Positions 1 to 6,452 of a stretch of DNA of 6,768 nucleotides are shown one piece after another. The notes beneath the pieces are model-generated. The model was not told the origin of the DNA. It did not search any database and saw nothing but the letters and a program-made list of their open reading frames with translations. The stretch is from an uncultured Christensenella sp. Its GTDB lineage: Bacteria > Bacillota > Clostridia > Christensenellales > Borkfalkiaceae. Position 1 is the first letter of the stretch. Each line of letters starts with the position of its first letter. Where the stretch lies: NCBI GenBank assembly GCA_910578765.1, contig CAJTRW010000045.1, positions 1-6,768 on the forward strand, in the 5' to 3' direction. The translations under genes were made by a program, and so were the position numbers.

Positions 1-7
1 TTTTAAT

Positions 8-1033
8 TCAGTTGTCTTTATCTTCAGTATTCTTGTTTATGTATTTTTCAAGAATTGACATTCCTATTTTTTTGCCTATGCCCATCAGCCGCGATTTAGC
101 CGTGGACTTCTGCTTTTCTTCTTCCTCTATGCTCCCTTCGAATTTTAAATCCCTGCACGGGTCAAAAGTGACGTATCCGCACTCTGTCGCATAGGCGAAA
201 ACGTTTTTAAGCACGCCTTCCGTAAGCGCCCTGTCCTCCGCGGGGGCGCGGTCGGCAACGTTAAGCACGGCGGAAGGCTTTATCGCGCTTATATATTTTT
301 TACCGAACGCGGGGATAAGAAAATTGTCGAGACATCTGCCTATGTCGTCGAAATACTTTTCCGACACGCGTTTAACCGCCTTACTGTCGCCGCCGTCTGT
401 TACGGCAAGTTCGTACCACTCCAACGCGACGGTGGAAAAACGGTATTTGACTTTCACGGGCGAAAGAAGCCAGCGCGAAAGTTTGCCTATTCCGCCCGCC
501 ATAACGGGAATAATCTGCACAACAAAACAAATTACGGAAAAAATTATAAGTATTACGTTAAAAGCTATGAACTTGGACGAATCGTCACCGCCGCGCACCG
601 CGAAAACAAACGCCACTATCGTCAGAACAATGGAAACAAGTCTGACGGTAAGCCTTATTGCCGAAAGCGCTTTGTTAAGCTTTCTGACGTTTTTCGTCTT
701 GGCGCGCACGGCGCAAAGCGTAAGTATCAAAAGCGTTATAAACAGCGCGCCGTAAACGCCCAAAAGACAATACAGCGCGATTTCCGCGAAAAACGTGACC
801 TTGTTGAGTATTCCGAGAAAAAGCATGTACGCAACGTACAGCAAAGTAAAAACAAGGCTTACGGAAAGCGTGCATATGTTTATGCGCCTTGCTATTACCG
901 CGCGGTTGTTGTATACGTTTTTTATAAGACAGCGTATATCGAACACGTCCTTTGCGAGGGTAAAGGTTTCCTCCGCGTTTATGGTGTGTCTGACGGACAC
1001 CTTTTCTTCTTCTATATTGTTTTTATCTTCCAT
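8..1033 (-). CDS. Uncharacterised membrane protein with four predicted TM helices and a cytosolic-looking C-terminal region
   Basis: I do not recognise this 341-residue protein. Seen: a charged, acidic N-terminus (about 1-50); four hydrophobic segments at roughly 52-75, 81-108, 126-147 and 154-180; then a soluble region (about 185-341) ending in a Lys/Glu-rich tail. There is no signal peptide; helix 1 follows a basic RR pair at 49-50. The basic stretch between helices 2 and 3 (about 110-120) suggests a cytosolic loop, so both ends are probably inside (inference). Residues 250-300 faintly resemble the end of a phage-integrase core-binding domain (GYVTFDPCRDLKF), but no catalytic domain follows, so no function is claimed. 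It is the last gene of the minus-strand unit, 10 bp after the ABC-F stop. It has no good Shine-Dalgarno but does have a candidate extended -10 promoter just upstream. The reading frame is confident, the function unknown. Confidence 0.8.
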   Translation of the reverse strand: MEDKNNIEEEKVSVRHTINAEETFTLAKDVFDIRCLIKNVYNNRAVIARRINICTLSVSLVFTLLYVAYMLFLGILNKVTFFAEIALYCLLGVYGALFITLLILTLCAVRAKTKNVRKLNKALSAIRLTVRLVSIVLTIVAFVFAVRGGDDSSKFIAFNVILIIFSVICFVVQIIPVMAGGIGKLSRWLLSPVKVKYRFSTVALEWYELAVTDGGDSKAVKRVSEKYFDDIGRCLDNFLIPAFGKKYISAIKPSAVLNVADRAPAEDRALTEGVLKNVFAYATECGYVTFDPCRDLKFEGSIEEEEKQKSTAKSRLMGIGKKIGMSILEKYINKNTEDKDN

Positions 1034-1042
1034 AGCAATTAT

Positions 1043-1071
1043 ATTATATCACCGTTTCATACTGCTTGTAA
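1043..1071 (-). promoter_or_regulatory. Candidate internal promoter for the membrane protein gene
   Basis: On the minus strand an extended -10 (TGATATAAT; hexamer at 1043-1048) lies 17 bp from a weak -35-like TTACAA (1066-1071). The hexamer ends 9 nt before the ATG at 1033, so transcription would start 2-3 nt before the start codon. It overlaps the 3' end of the ABC-F gene. The -35 matches consensus at only 3 of 6 positions, and the AT-rich stretch could match by chance. Confidence 0.35.
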
Positions 1072-2927
1072 AGTGCGTCGAGACGGTTTTTGACGCTTTC
1101 CAATTTTTGCATAAGCGCGCACACCTGCACATAATCCGCCGCGACCCCAGGCTTTGCAAGCATGGAATTTATTTCTTCCCCCTCACGCTCGCATGCGGAA
1201 ATATCCTTTTCGATACGCGCGGCAAGGTCTTTTCTGCGTTCGTCCTCGGCGCGCTGCTTTTTGGAACGGTAAGAATTTTCACGCCGTTCCTTTTCCCTGT
1301 CCGCCGCCGTACTCTCCTTTACGGCGGCTGCTTTTTCACGTTCGAGCTTTTTAGCCGCGGAATATTCACCGTAGCCGCCGCCGTAAAAGCGAAGCTCTCC
1401 GCCCTCTATTTCCGCCACGCACGTGGCTACGGCGGAAACGAAATACCTGTCGTGCGAAACAAAAATCAAAGTTCCGTCGAATTCCCTCAACGCCTTTTCC
1501 AGACTTTCGCGCGCGGGAAGGTCGAGATGGTTTGTCGGCTCGTCCAACAACAGCACGTTGCCTTGTTCGCATGTAAGGATACATAAAGCAAGCTTTGCAC
1601 GCTCCCCGCCGGAAAGCGCAGATACGGGCTTTTGCATGTCCTCCGCGAAAAGTCCGCACCGCGCCAAAGCCGCGCGCGCTTCCGTCTGCGTATATCCGTT
1701 ATGACGGAACCAAAGCTCCTCCAACACGGTGTTGCCCGCGCCGAGGTTGGCGGATTCCTGGTCGTAGTATGCGAATTTAACAAACCTGCCGACTTTTATG
1801 CAACTTCCGCAGTTTAAAATTTCCTTTAAAAGCGTACTTTTCCCCGCGCCGTTTTCGCCTGTCAGCGCAAGCTTCTGTCCGCGCTTCAAGCTTAAATTTC
1901 CGTTGTTTATAAGACGTTTGCCGCCGCGTTCCAAATTAAGGTCGGTTATTTCAAGCACGTTTTCATAGGGTTGCGCGTCGTATCGGAAATTAAATTCGGG
2001 CGGTTTCGGCGGCGTGAACGGCTTTTCCGCAAGCTGCATTTTTTCAAGCTGTTTTACCCGACTCTGCGCGGATTTCGCCGTCGTAGCGCGGACAATGTTT
2101 CTGTCGACGTAATCCTGCAGCTTTGCCCGTTCCTCCTGTTGGGCTTCGTACTCCTTAAGCCGACGGGCGTACAGCTCCGCCTTCAATACTTTGTATTTAG
2201 TGTAGTTGCCGTTAAAGCAGGTTAGCGTTTTGTTTTCGAGTTCAAACGTCTTTTTTACTATTCTGTCAAGGAAATACCTGTCGTGAGAAACGACGAAAAC
2301 CGCGCCCCCGAACGATTGAAGATATTCTTCAAGCCAGAACAGCGTCGAAATATCGAGATGGTTTGTAGGCTCGTCCAGAATAAGAAGGTCGGGCTCTTCC
2401 AACAACAGACGGGCAAGCTTCATGCGGGTTTTTTCGCCGCCCGACATAGTGTCTATAATTCTGTCGTACATACAGGCAAAGCCCATGCCGTTTAAAACGG
2501 TTTTTATTTTTACTTCCACGTCGAAACAGCCGCGCGCCGAAATAAATTTATTCAATCTTTCCATTTCGGCCGCAAGCGAAGCATACTCCGCCCCGTCCGC
2601 AACGGCAAGCTTAGCCGATAGGGAAGAAAGCTTTTCAACCGCGCTTATTTCCTCTTTAAACACGTCAAGCATTTCGCCGTAAACCGTGTTGCCGCTTGTG
2701 TAGCCCCCGTCCTGTTCGAGATAGCCGCATTTGAGACCGTTTTTTATAAAAACCTTACCCGCGTCCGCTTCCAACCGTCCGAGCATCAATTTTATAAGCG
2801 TAGTCTTTCCGGCGCCGTTTTCGCCTATAAGTCCTATTCTCTCGCCCTCGTTTATCGAGAATGCGGCGCCGCCGAATATTAAGTTGTCGCCGTAGCCGAA
2901 GGCTACTTTGTCGAATGAAACAAGCAT
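1044..2927 (-). CDS. ABC-F family ATPase (ribosome-associated type, duplicated ABC domains)
   Basis: This soluble twin-ATPase has 627 residues. Domain 1: Walker A GENGAGKT (35-42), signature MSGGE (161-165), Walker B LLILDEP (181-187), His-switch SHDR (214-217). A basic interdomain linker (about 245-300) has the RAtTAKsAQSR pattern of the ABC-F P-site-tRNA interaction motif. Domain 2: GENGAGKS (357-364), LSGGE (438-442), LLLDEP (459-464), SHDR (491-494). A C-terminal Lys/Glu/Arg-rich coiled coil (about 520-627) recalls the YdiF/Uup type. ABC-F proteins bind the ribosomal E site and relieve stalling, and some protect from antibiotics; housekeeping or resistance cannot be decided here. No transmembrane segment is present, so it is not a transporter. 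I chose the ATG at 2927 over a TTG at 2945: family members start directly with a MLVSFDKVAFGYG-like strand, and the ATG lies 5 bp after the radical SAM stop, while the TTG would overlap that gene. Its Shine-Dalgarno is weak (TTGGGA), so it is probably translationally coupled. Confidence 0.95.
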   Translation of the reverse strand: MLVSFDKVAFGYGDNLIFGGAAFSINEGERIGLIGENGAGKTTLIKLMLGRLEADAGKVFIKNGLKCGYLEQDGGYTSGNTVYGEMLDVFKEEISAVEKLSSLSAKLAVADGAEYASLAAEMERLNKFISARGCFDVEVKIKTVLNGMGFACMYDRIIDTMSGGEKTRMKLARLLLEEPDLLILDEPTNHLDISTLFWLEEYLQSFGGAVFVVSHDRYFLDRIVKKTFELENKTLTCFNGNYTKYKVLKAELYARRLKEYEAQQEERAKLQDYVDRNIVRATTAKSAQSRVKQLEKMQLAEKPFTPPKPPEFNFRYDAQPYENVLEITDLNLERGGKRLINNGNLSLKRGQKLALTGENGAGKSTLLKEILNCGSCIKVGRFVKFAYYDQESANLGAGNTVLEELWFRHNGYTQTEARAALARCGLFAEDMQKPVSALSGGERAKLALCILTCEQGNVLLLDEPTNHLDLPARESLEKALREFDGTLIFVSHDRYFVSAVATCVAEIEGGELRFYGGGYGEYSAAKKLEREKAAAVKESTAADREKERRENSYRSKKQRAEDERRKDLAARIEKDISACEREGEEINSMLAKPGVAADYVQVCALMQKLESVKNRLDALYKQYETVI

Positions 2928-2932
2928 GATTT

Positions 2933-3784
2933 TCAAAAATCCCAATCGGGTATATATGCGCTTTGCGCGCTTTCGAAGTCCTGTAAAAACACGTTTTTTA
3001 ATCCGTACGCACGCACTGCGGAAACTGCAGACGAATACTCTCGCTTGGTTATCCCGCGCCGTAATTCCTTAAATTTTTCCGCATCTCCGAAGGGCGTATA
3101 CTGACTCATTAAACTGAAATAAACACTTTCGGGCAGTCCGGAAACGAATTTTATAACGTTCAACGTATCGTACACCGCCTGCGGAAGCATGAGATGACGA
3201 ATTATACAGCCGGAAAGCATTTTACCGTCCGCGCTTACTTCGCACTTCTTTTCCGCCATAAACCGCAACGCAGGCAAAGCGTAGTCCGCATAATCTCCGC
3301 GGGCGGTATACCGCTTGGCAAGCAGCGGGTCGATAAATTTAAGATCCGGCAGATAAATATCGACAAACCCGTCGGCAATGCGCAGGCTTTCAAGCTTTTC
3401 GTAGCCGTGCGTATTGTAGACGACGGGAATATTCGGGCGGTACAAAGAAACCGCCTCCGCAATTGCGTGCAAATAATGCGTCGGGTTTACCAAATTGATA
3501 TTTTCCGCGCCCGTATCTTCAAGTCGCTTAAAAATGTCCGCAAGCTCTTTAACGGTAATATCCTTCCCACGCGTATTGCGGGAGAGCGAATAATTCTGGC
3601 AGAAAACACACTTTAAAGTACAACCGCAAAAGAAGATGCAACCGCTTCCGTTTTTGAAGGATACGGGCGGTTCCTCGAAGGGATGAAGATAATATTTGGC
3701 TATGCGGACGCCCTTTACGCCGCACGCGCCGCTGTGTTTTTCCCTGTCCGCGCCGCACGATGCGGGACACTGATTGCAGACCAT
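2933..3784 (-). CDS. pflX: PflX-type radical SAM protein (pyruvate formate-lyase activating enzyme homologue)
   Basis: This 283-residue protein carries the radical SAM motif C55-x3-C59-x2-C62 (CTLKCVFC), which binds the [4Fe-4S] cluster that cleaves S-adenosylmethionine. A Cys-rich N-terminal patch (C3, C6, C10, C21) could bind a second metal centre. Later family-like segments are NLVNPTHYLHAI, VVYNTHGYE and YLPDLKF. Together these match the COG1313/PflX group, relatives of glycyl-radical-enzyme activases whose substrate is not established. No glycyl radical enzyme lies in the window, so its target is unknown. The start is firm because the conserved CNQCP motif begins at residue 3 and no alternative start is useful. 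No Shine-Dalgarno precedes the ATG, and a TATAAT box ends 6 bp upstream, pointing to a leaderless mRNA. It leads the minus-strand unit and faces the SAM-riboswitch operon. SAM use links it chemically to metK, but no regulatory link is shown. Confidence 0.9.
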   Translation of the reverse strand: MVCNQCPASCGADREKHSGACGVKGVRIAKYYLHPFEEPPVSFKNGSGCIFFCGCTLKCVFCQNYSLSRNTRGKDITVKELADIFKRLEDTGAENINLVNPTHYLHAIAEAVSLYRPNIPVVYNTHGYEKLESLRIADGFVDIYLPDLKFIDPLLAKRYTARGDYADYALPALRFMAEKKCEVSADGKMLSGCIIRHLMLPQAVYDTLNVIKFVSGLPESVYFSLMSQYTPFGDAEKFKELRRGITKREYSSAVSAVRAYGLKNVFLQDFESAQSAYIPDWDF

Positions 3785-3790
3785 ACGGGT

Positions 3791-3819
3791 ATTATAAAAT
3801 AAAAACGATATAATTGCAA
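3791..3819 (-). promoter_or_regulatory. Promoter of the pflX-like / ABC-F / membrane protein unit
   Basis: Minus strand: -35 TTGCAA (3814-3819), 17-bp spacer, perfect -10 TATAAT (3791-3796). The expected +1 falls on or next to the A of the ATG at 3784, so there is no room for a 5' UTR. The -35 boxes of this promoter and the divergent riboswitch promoter are 7 bp apart. Confidence 0.75.
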
Positions 3820-3826
3820 GTTTTGT

Positions 3827-3855
3827 TTGACATAGGTTTTATGCAATGCTATAAT
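3827..3855 (+). promoter_or_regulatory. Consensus promoter of the SAM-riboswitch operon
   Basis: TTGACA (3827-3832), 17-bp spacer and TATAAT (3850-3855), preceded by an extended -10 TGC: a full sigma-70/SigA consensus. Predicted +1 is near A3862, placing the 5' end of the RNA exactly at the 5' side of the riboswitch P1 helix. Such a strong promoter fits regulation by attenuation rather than by activation. Confidence 0.9.
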
Positions 3856-3869
3856 AATTTCAAACCTAT
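3832..3869. repeat. Inverted repeat flanking the -10 box
   Basis: ATAGGTTT (3832-3839) and AAACCTAT (3862-3869) are perfect 8-bp inverted arms separated by 22 bp; they bracket the -10 of the metK-operon promoter. The right arm is also the 5' strand of P1. The left arm lies upstream of the predicted start of transcription and so would not be in the RNA. It could be a DNA operator or coincidence. Confidence 0.4.
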
Positions 3870-3945
3870 AAAGAGTGTGCGAGAGAACGGCTCTTAGACC
3901 ACACAGCAACCTGCCAAGCAAGGTGCTAACGCCGAGACCTATGGG
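3862..3945 (+). ncRNA. SAM riboswitch aptamer (S-box / SAM-I clan, P4 reduced or absent)
   Basis: The conserved S-box core is readable: AAGAG (3871-3875), AGCAACCTG (3905-3913) and AAGGTGCTAA (3920-3929). Proposed fold: P1 CCUAU 3865-3869 with AUGGG 3941-3945 (one G-U pair); P2a GUGUG 3875-3879 with CACAC 3900-3904; P2b GAG 3883-3885 with CUC 3891-3893, with loop AACGG; P3 ACCU 3909-3912 with AGGU 3921-3924; and the pseudoknot CGG 3888-3890 with CCG 3932-3934, the usual P2-loop to J3/4 contact. Canonical SAM-I has a substantial P4 after J3/4; here only about 6 nt separate the pseudoknot strand from P1. That resembles the SAM-I/IV variant class, but the subclass is uncertain. The aptamer senses S-adenosylmethionine. 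The downstream operon contains metK, so this is feedback control of SAM synthesis. P1 is short and its exact extent is the least certain part. Confidence 0.92.
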
Positions 3946-3974
3946 GAAATACGAAATTTAAAACTCCTCTCGGT
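3931..3974 (+). promoter_or_regulatory. Predicted antiterminator of the SAM riboswitch
   Basis: GCCGAGA (3931-3937) can pair with TCTCGGT (3968-3974; one G-U pair), and GGGG (3943-3946) with CTCC (3964-3967; one G-U pair), giving 11 pairs with a 5-nt bulge on one side. This uses the CCG of the pseudoknot, the 3' strand of P1 and the 5' arm of the terminator. It is therefore exclusive with both the SAM-bound aptamer and the terminator, as an OFF switch requires. The fold was read by eye, without energy calculation. Confidence 0.6.
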
Positions 3975-3990
3975 CCGTAGAGGAGTTTTT
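3961..3990 (+). terminator. Riboswitch-controlled intrinsic terminator
   Basis: A perfect 10-bp stem AAACTCCTCT (3961-3970) / AGAGGAGTTT (3979-3988) encloses an 8-nt loop and runs into TTTTT (3986-3990), then CTT. It ends 5 nt before the GNAT start codon. Its 3' arm contains that gene's Shine-Dalgarno, so the hairpin can both stop transcription and hide the ribosome site. Confidence 0.93.
3979..3985 (+). promoter_or_regulatory. Shine-Dalgarno of the GNAT gene inside the terminator arm
   Basis: AGAGGAG is a strong Shine-Dalgarno 10 nt before the ATG at 3996, which fixes that start. It is entirely within the 3' strand of the terminator hairpin, so it is free only when the antiterminator forms. 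Confidence 0.8.
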
Positions 3991-3995
3991 CTTAT

Positions 3996-4448
3996 ATGGA
4001 AAAAACAAAAAACGTAAATTTCAGAAAAATGACGGAATGCGACCGAGACGCTTATTTTGAAATGTCGCGCGATTTTTACGGTTGCGGAGCCGCGCACGAG
4101 CCTATCTCGGAAGAAAGCCGCAGAAGCTTTTGGAAAGAAATACTTTCGGGAAAGCTTATATCGGGATATATTATCGAATACGGCGCCGACACCGCGGGAT
4201 ACGCGCTTGTCGCTTACTACGCTTCACAGGAATACGGAGGAAAAATCGCCCTGTTCGACGAGCTGTATATTTCTCCGCAGTACAGAGGGCTGGGCATAGG
4301 TAAAAAGGCGTTTGAATTTGTGGAGGCGGGCGACGTCGTCGCATGCAGGCTGGAAGCAGAACCGAAAAACGAGAGAGCGATAAAGCTGTATAAATCCATA
4401 GGATATGAAGAATTCGACTATGTGCAGATGTCGAAAAAAATAAAATAA
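3996..4448 (+). CDS. GNAT-family N-acetyltransferase
   Basis: This 150-residue single-domain protein has the length usual for GNAT enzymes. These transfer acetyl from acetyl-CoA to an amine on a protein N-terminus, small molecule or antibiotic. Seen: motif A, strand [13 protein letters not shown] (about 90-102), where R97-G-L-G-I-G102 matches the acetyl-CoA pyrophosphate-binding R/Q-x-x-G-x-G/A loop. It is followed by an alpha helix ([10 protein letters not shown]) and a motif-B region [21 protein letters not shown] (about 120-140), with the N-x-x-A-x-x-L-Y-x-x-x-G-Y pattern typical of RimI-like members. The substrate cannot be told. It is the first gene behind the SAM riboswitch, with its Shine-Dalgarno in the terminator stem, and lies 26 bp before metK, so it is co-regulated with SAM synthesis. 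That position is odd because its reaction uses acetyl-CoA, not SAM. The proximal start gives it the tightest control in the operon. Confidence 0.92.
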   Translation: MEKTKNVNFRKMTECDRDAYFEMSRDFYGCGAAHEPISEESRRSFWKEILSGKLISGYIIEYGADTAGYALVAYYASQEYGGKIALFDELYISPQYRGLGIGKKAFEFVEAGDVVACRLEAEPKNERAIKLYKSIGYEEFDYVQMSKKIK

Positions 4449-4474
4449 ACAATTTACTGACAGAGGATAAATTA

Positions 4475-5617
4475 ATGAAAAAACTTTTCACAAGCGAAAG
4501 CGTAACAGAAGGTCACCCCGACAAACTTTGCGACAGAATTTCCGACGCGATTGTCGACGAAATTTTAAAAACCGACCGCAACGCGCGTTGCGCGATAGAG
4601 TGCTGCGCCGCGTACGACAGACTTATGATTATGGGCGAGGTCACCACCACCGCCGCGGTCGATTACGAAAAAATCGCGCGGGAAACCATTAAAGAAATCG
4701 GATACGACTTCGGCATGTTTTGCTATGACAAATGCAAAATAACCGTAGCCGTCCACAGTCAAAGTGCGGATATTGCGCGCGGCGTGGACAATTCCGCGGA
4801 CGAAAATTCTCTCGGCGCGGGCGACCAGGGAATGATGTTCGGATACGCATGCACGGAAACGCCCGAGCTTATGCCCATGACCGTTTCTCTGTCGCACAAG
4901 CTTGCGAAAAGACTTGAGGAGGTCAGAAAAAGCGGTCTTATGCCCTACCTCCGTCCGGACGGAAAAACTCAGGTTACCATAGAGTACGACGGTAAAATGC
5001 CCAAACGCGTAGATACCGTGGTAGTCTCCGCACAGCACAACGCCGAAGTATCGCAGGAAAAGCTGAAAGAGGATATTTTAAAACAAGTCGTAAGCGTTAT
5101 CCCCCCCTCGCTTCTGGACAAAGAGACAAAATATTTCATTAACCCCACGGGCAGATTCGAGATAGGCGGCCCCGAGGGCGACAGCGGTCTTACGGGCAGG
5201 AAAATTATAGTAGACACTTACGGCGGAAGATGCGCGCACGGCGGCGGAGCTTTTTCGGGCAAAGACCCCACCAAGGTTGACCGCTCGGCGGCATATATGG
5301 CAAGATATATCTGTAAAAACATAGTCGCGGCAGGACTTGCCGACGAGGTTGAGCTGCAAATTGCTTATGCGATAGGCGTTTCCAATCCCGTTTCCGTTTT
5401 TGTGGATACCTACGGCACGGGTAAGCTTTCCGACAGCCGCATTGCCGATATAGTTGTAAAAGAATTCGATTTGCGCCCCTATTCCGTTATTAACAGACTG
5501 GGACTGCGCGCACCCATTTATTCGCAAACTGCGGCATACGGACACTTCGGCAAAAGCGCGTTGCCTTGGGAAAAAACGGACTGCGCGGAAAAGCTGAAAA
5601 AATATTTAAATGAGTAA
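4475..5617 (+). CDS. metK: S-adenosylmethionine synthase (methionine adenosyltransferase)
   Basis: It makes S-adenosylmethionine from methionine and ATP in the cytosol, releasing phosphate and pyrophosphate; the enzyme normally works as a tetramer. At 380 residues it is the normal family length. Seen: N-terminal [13 protein letters not shown] with H14, D16 and K17; signature 1 GAGDQG (114-119); [16 protein letters not shown] (236-251); signature 2 GGGAFSGKD (256-264) with catalytic-type K263 and D264. All three alpha/beta repeats are present and no key residue is missing. The ATG at 4475 has a good Shine-Dalgarno (AGAGGA, 4462-4467) at 7-nt spacing, so it can be translated independently of the GNAT gene 26 bp upstream. 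Its stop overlaps the comF start. It lies downstream of the SAM riboswitch, giving product feedback. The pflX-type gene diverging upstream is a SAM consumer, but this is no evidence of a shared pathway. Confidence 0.99.
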   Translation: MKKLFTSESVTEGHPDKLCDRISDAIVDEILKTDRNARCAIECCAAYDRLMIMGEVTTTAAVDYEKIARETIKEIGYDFGMFCYDKCKITVAVHSQSADIARGVDNSADENSLGAGDQGMMFGYACTETPELMPMTVSLSHKLAKRLEEVRKSGLMPYLRPDGKTQVTIEYDGKMPKRVDTVVVSAQHNAEVSQEKLKEDILKQVVSVIPPSLLDKETKYFINPTGRFEIGGPEGDSGLTGRKIIVDTYGGRCAHGGGAFSGKDPTKVDRSAAYMARYICKNIVAAGLADEVELQIAYAIGVSNPVSVFVDTYGTGKLSDSRIADIVVKEFDLRPYSVINRLGLRAPIYSQTAAYGHFGKSALPWEKTDCAEKLKKYLNE

Positions 5618-6344
5618 ATTTAAAGACTTTTGGTCGGCGGCGGGCGAAACGATGTTTCCACGCGCGTTCACTTGCGATATTTGCGGCAGAGAAACATTCG
5701 GAACAAACCTCTGCCCCGACTGCACGGAAACCGTTACCTTTAACGACGGTAAGACCTGTCCCGTTTGCGGCAGAAAAACCGTCAGGGCGGAAATTTGCCT
5801 CGAATGTAAAGACCGACCGCCGCTATATAAAAAGGCGTTCTCCCCCGTCGTCTACGACGGCGGCGGAAAAATACTTATGGCAAAATTTAAAAACGGAAAC
5901 GGATACCTTAAAGAATTTTTCGCCGACGTAACGGCTGAAAAGCTGAAAAATTTCGGCGGCGCGGACTGTATCGTTGCTGTTCCGATGACTGACGACGCCA
6001 AGCGGGCAAGAGGCTATAACCAGTCGGTTCTGCTTGCCGAAAGTCTTTCAAAACGCATAGGTATTCCCGTTATCAAAAACGCTGTAATAAAAGTCAAATC
6101 CACAGAGCAACAAAAACACCTGACCAAAAAAGAACGTACCGTGAACTTGGAATCATGCTTTAAAATAACGGACAAAACATTTATTGCGGGCAAAAATATT
6201 CTCATCGTCGACGACGTCATGACCACGGGAGCAACAGCCGACGCACTGACCAAAAAGCTGATGCGTGCCGGAGCGAAAAATGTTTTCGTCACTACCGTAA
6301 TGTCGGTTGAATATAGGCAATTTAAAGATAAAAAGTTATTTTAA
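5610..6344 (+). CDS. comFC: ComF family protein (double zinc ribbon plus phosphoribosyltransferase fold)
   Basis: A 244-residue protein. The N-terminus has eight cysteines in four CxxC-type pairs (C22/C25, C35/C38, C50/C53, C63/C66), forming two zinc ribbons. The C-terminal domain has the type I phosphoribosyltransferase core, with [17 protein letters not shown] around 125-141 and the PRPP-binding motif [10 protein letters not shown] (200-209). This architecture is that of ComFC, a cytosolic protein needed for DNA uptake in naturally transformable bacteria; its exact biochemistry is unsettled. The start ATG overlaps the metK stop in ATGAGTAA, and no strong Shine-Dalgarno is seen, so it is probably translationally coupled to metK and lies under the SAM riboswitch. 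In clostridia a recD2-type helicase gene often sits between metK and comF (from memory); here it is absent. No clear terminator follows; the tRNA promoter begins directly after the stop. Confidence 0.93.
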   Translation: MSKFKDFWSAAGETMFPRAFTCDICGRETFGTNLCPDCTETVTFNDGKTCPVCGRKTVRAEICLECKDRPPLYKKAFSPVVYDGGGKILMAKFKNGNGYLKEFFADVTAEKLKNFGGADCIVAVPMTDDAKRARGYNQSVLLAESLSKRIGIPVIKNAVIKVKSTEQQKHLTKKERTVNLESCFKITDKTFIAGKNILIVDDVMTTGATADALTKKLMRAGAKNVFVTTVMSVEYRQFKDKKLF

Positions 6345-6373
6345 TTGACAGCACGGCATCATTTTGATAAAAT
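6345..6373 (+). promoter_or_regulatory. Promoter for the tRNA-Ser transcript
   Basis: TTGACA (6345-6350), 17-bp spacer and TAAAAT (6368-6373), with an extended -10 TGA. The -35 begins at the first base after the comF stop. Predicted +1 is near 6380, leaving a leader of about 160 nt before the tRNA; that leader contains the tRNA-derived element. The remaining leader (about 6380-6452) shows no gene or strong structure. Confidence 0.75.
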
Positions 6374-6452
6374 GTAAATATCTTATTTTATCTGCGCCAA
6401 GCATACAGCCTGCGATTTACTGAGTTTAGTGCAATAATTTAGTAATTTTTAC

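Noticed and set aside
795..1586. A 263-codon plus-strand frame across the membrane protein and ABC-F genes
   Set aside because: It lies antisense to two well-supported genes, spans their junction, and shows no recognisable domain or ribosome site.
2928..2945. TTG start at 2945 for the ABC-F gene
   Set aside because: It would overlap the radical SAM gene, has no Shine-Dalgarno and adds six residues not typical of the family; the ATG at 2927 is better.
4565..5545. Long minus-strand frames (157 and 155 codons) opposite metK
   Set aside because: These are antisense shadows of a highly conserved gene, with no promoter or motif support.
6417..6452. TTACT...AGTAATTTTT as a terminator ahead of the tRNA-derived element
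   Set aside because: A five-pair AT-rich stem with a long loop; an AT-rich leader is a simpler explanation.
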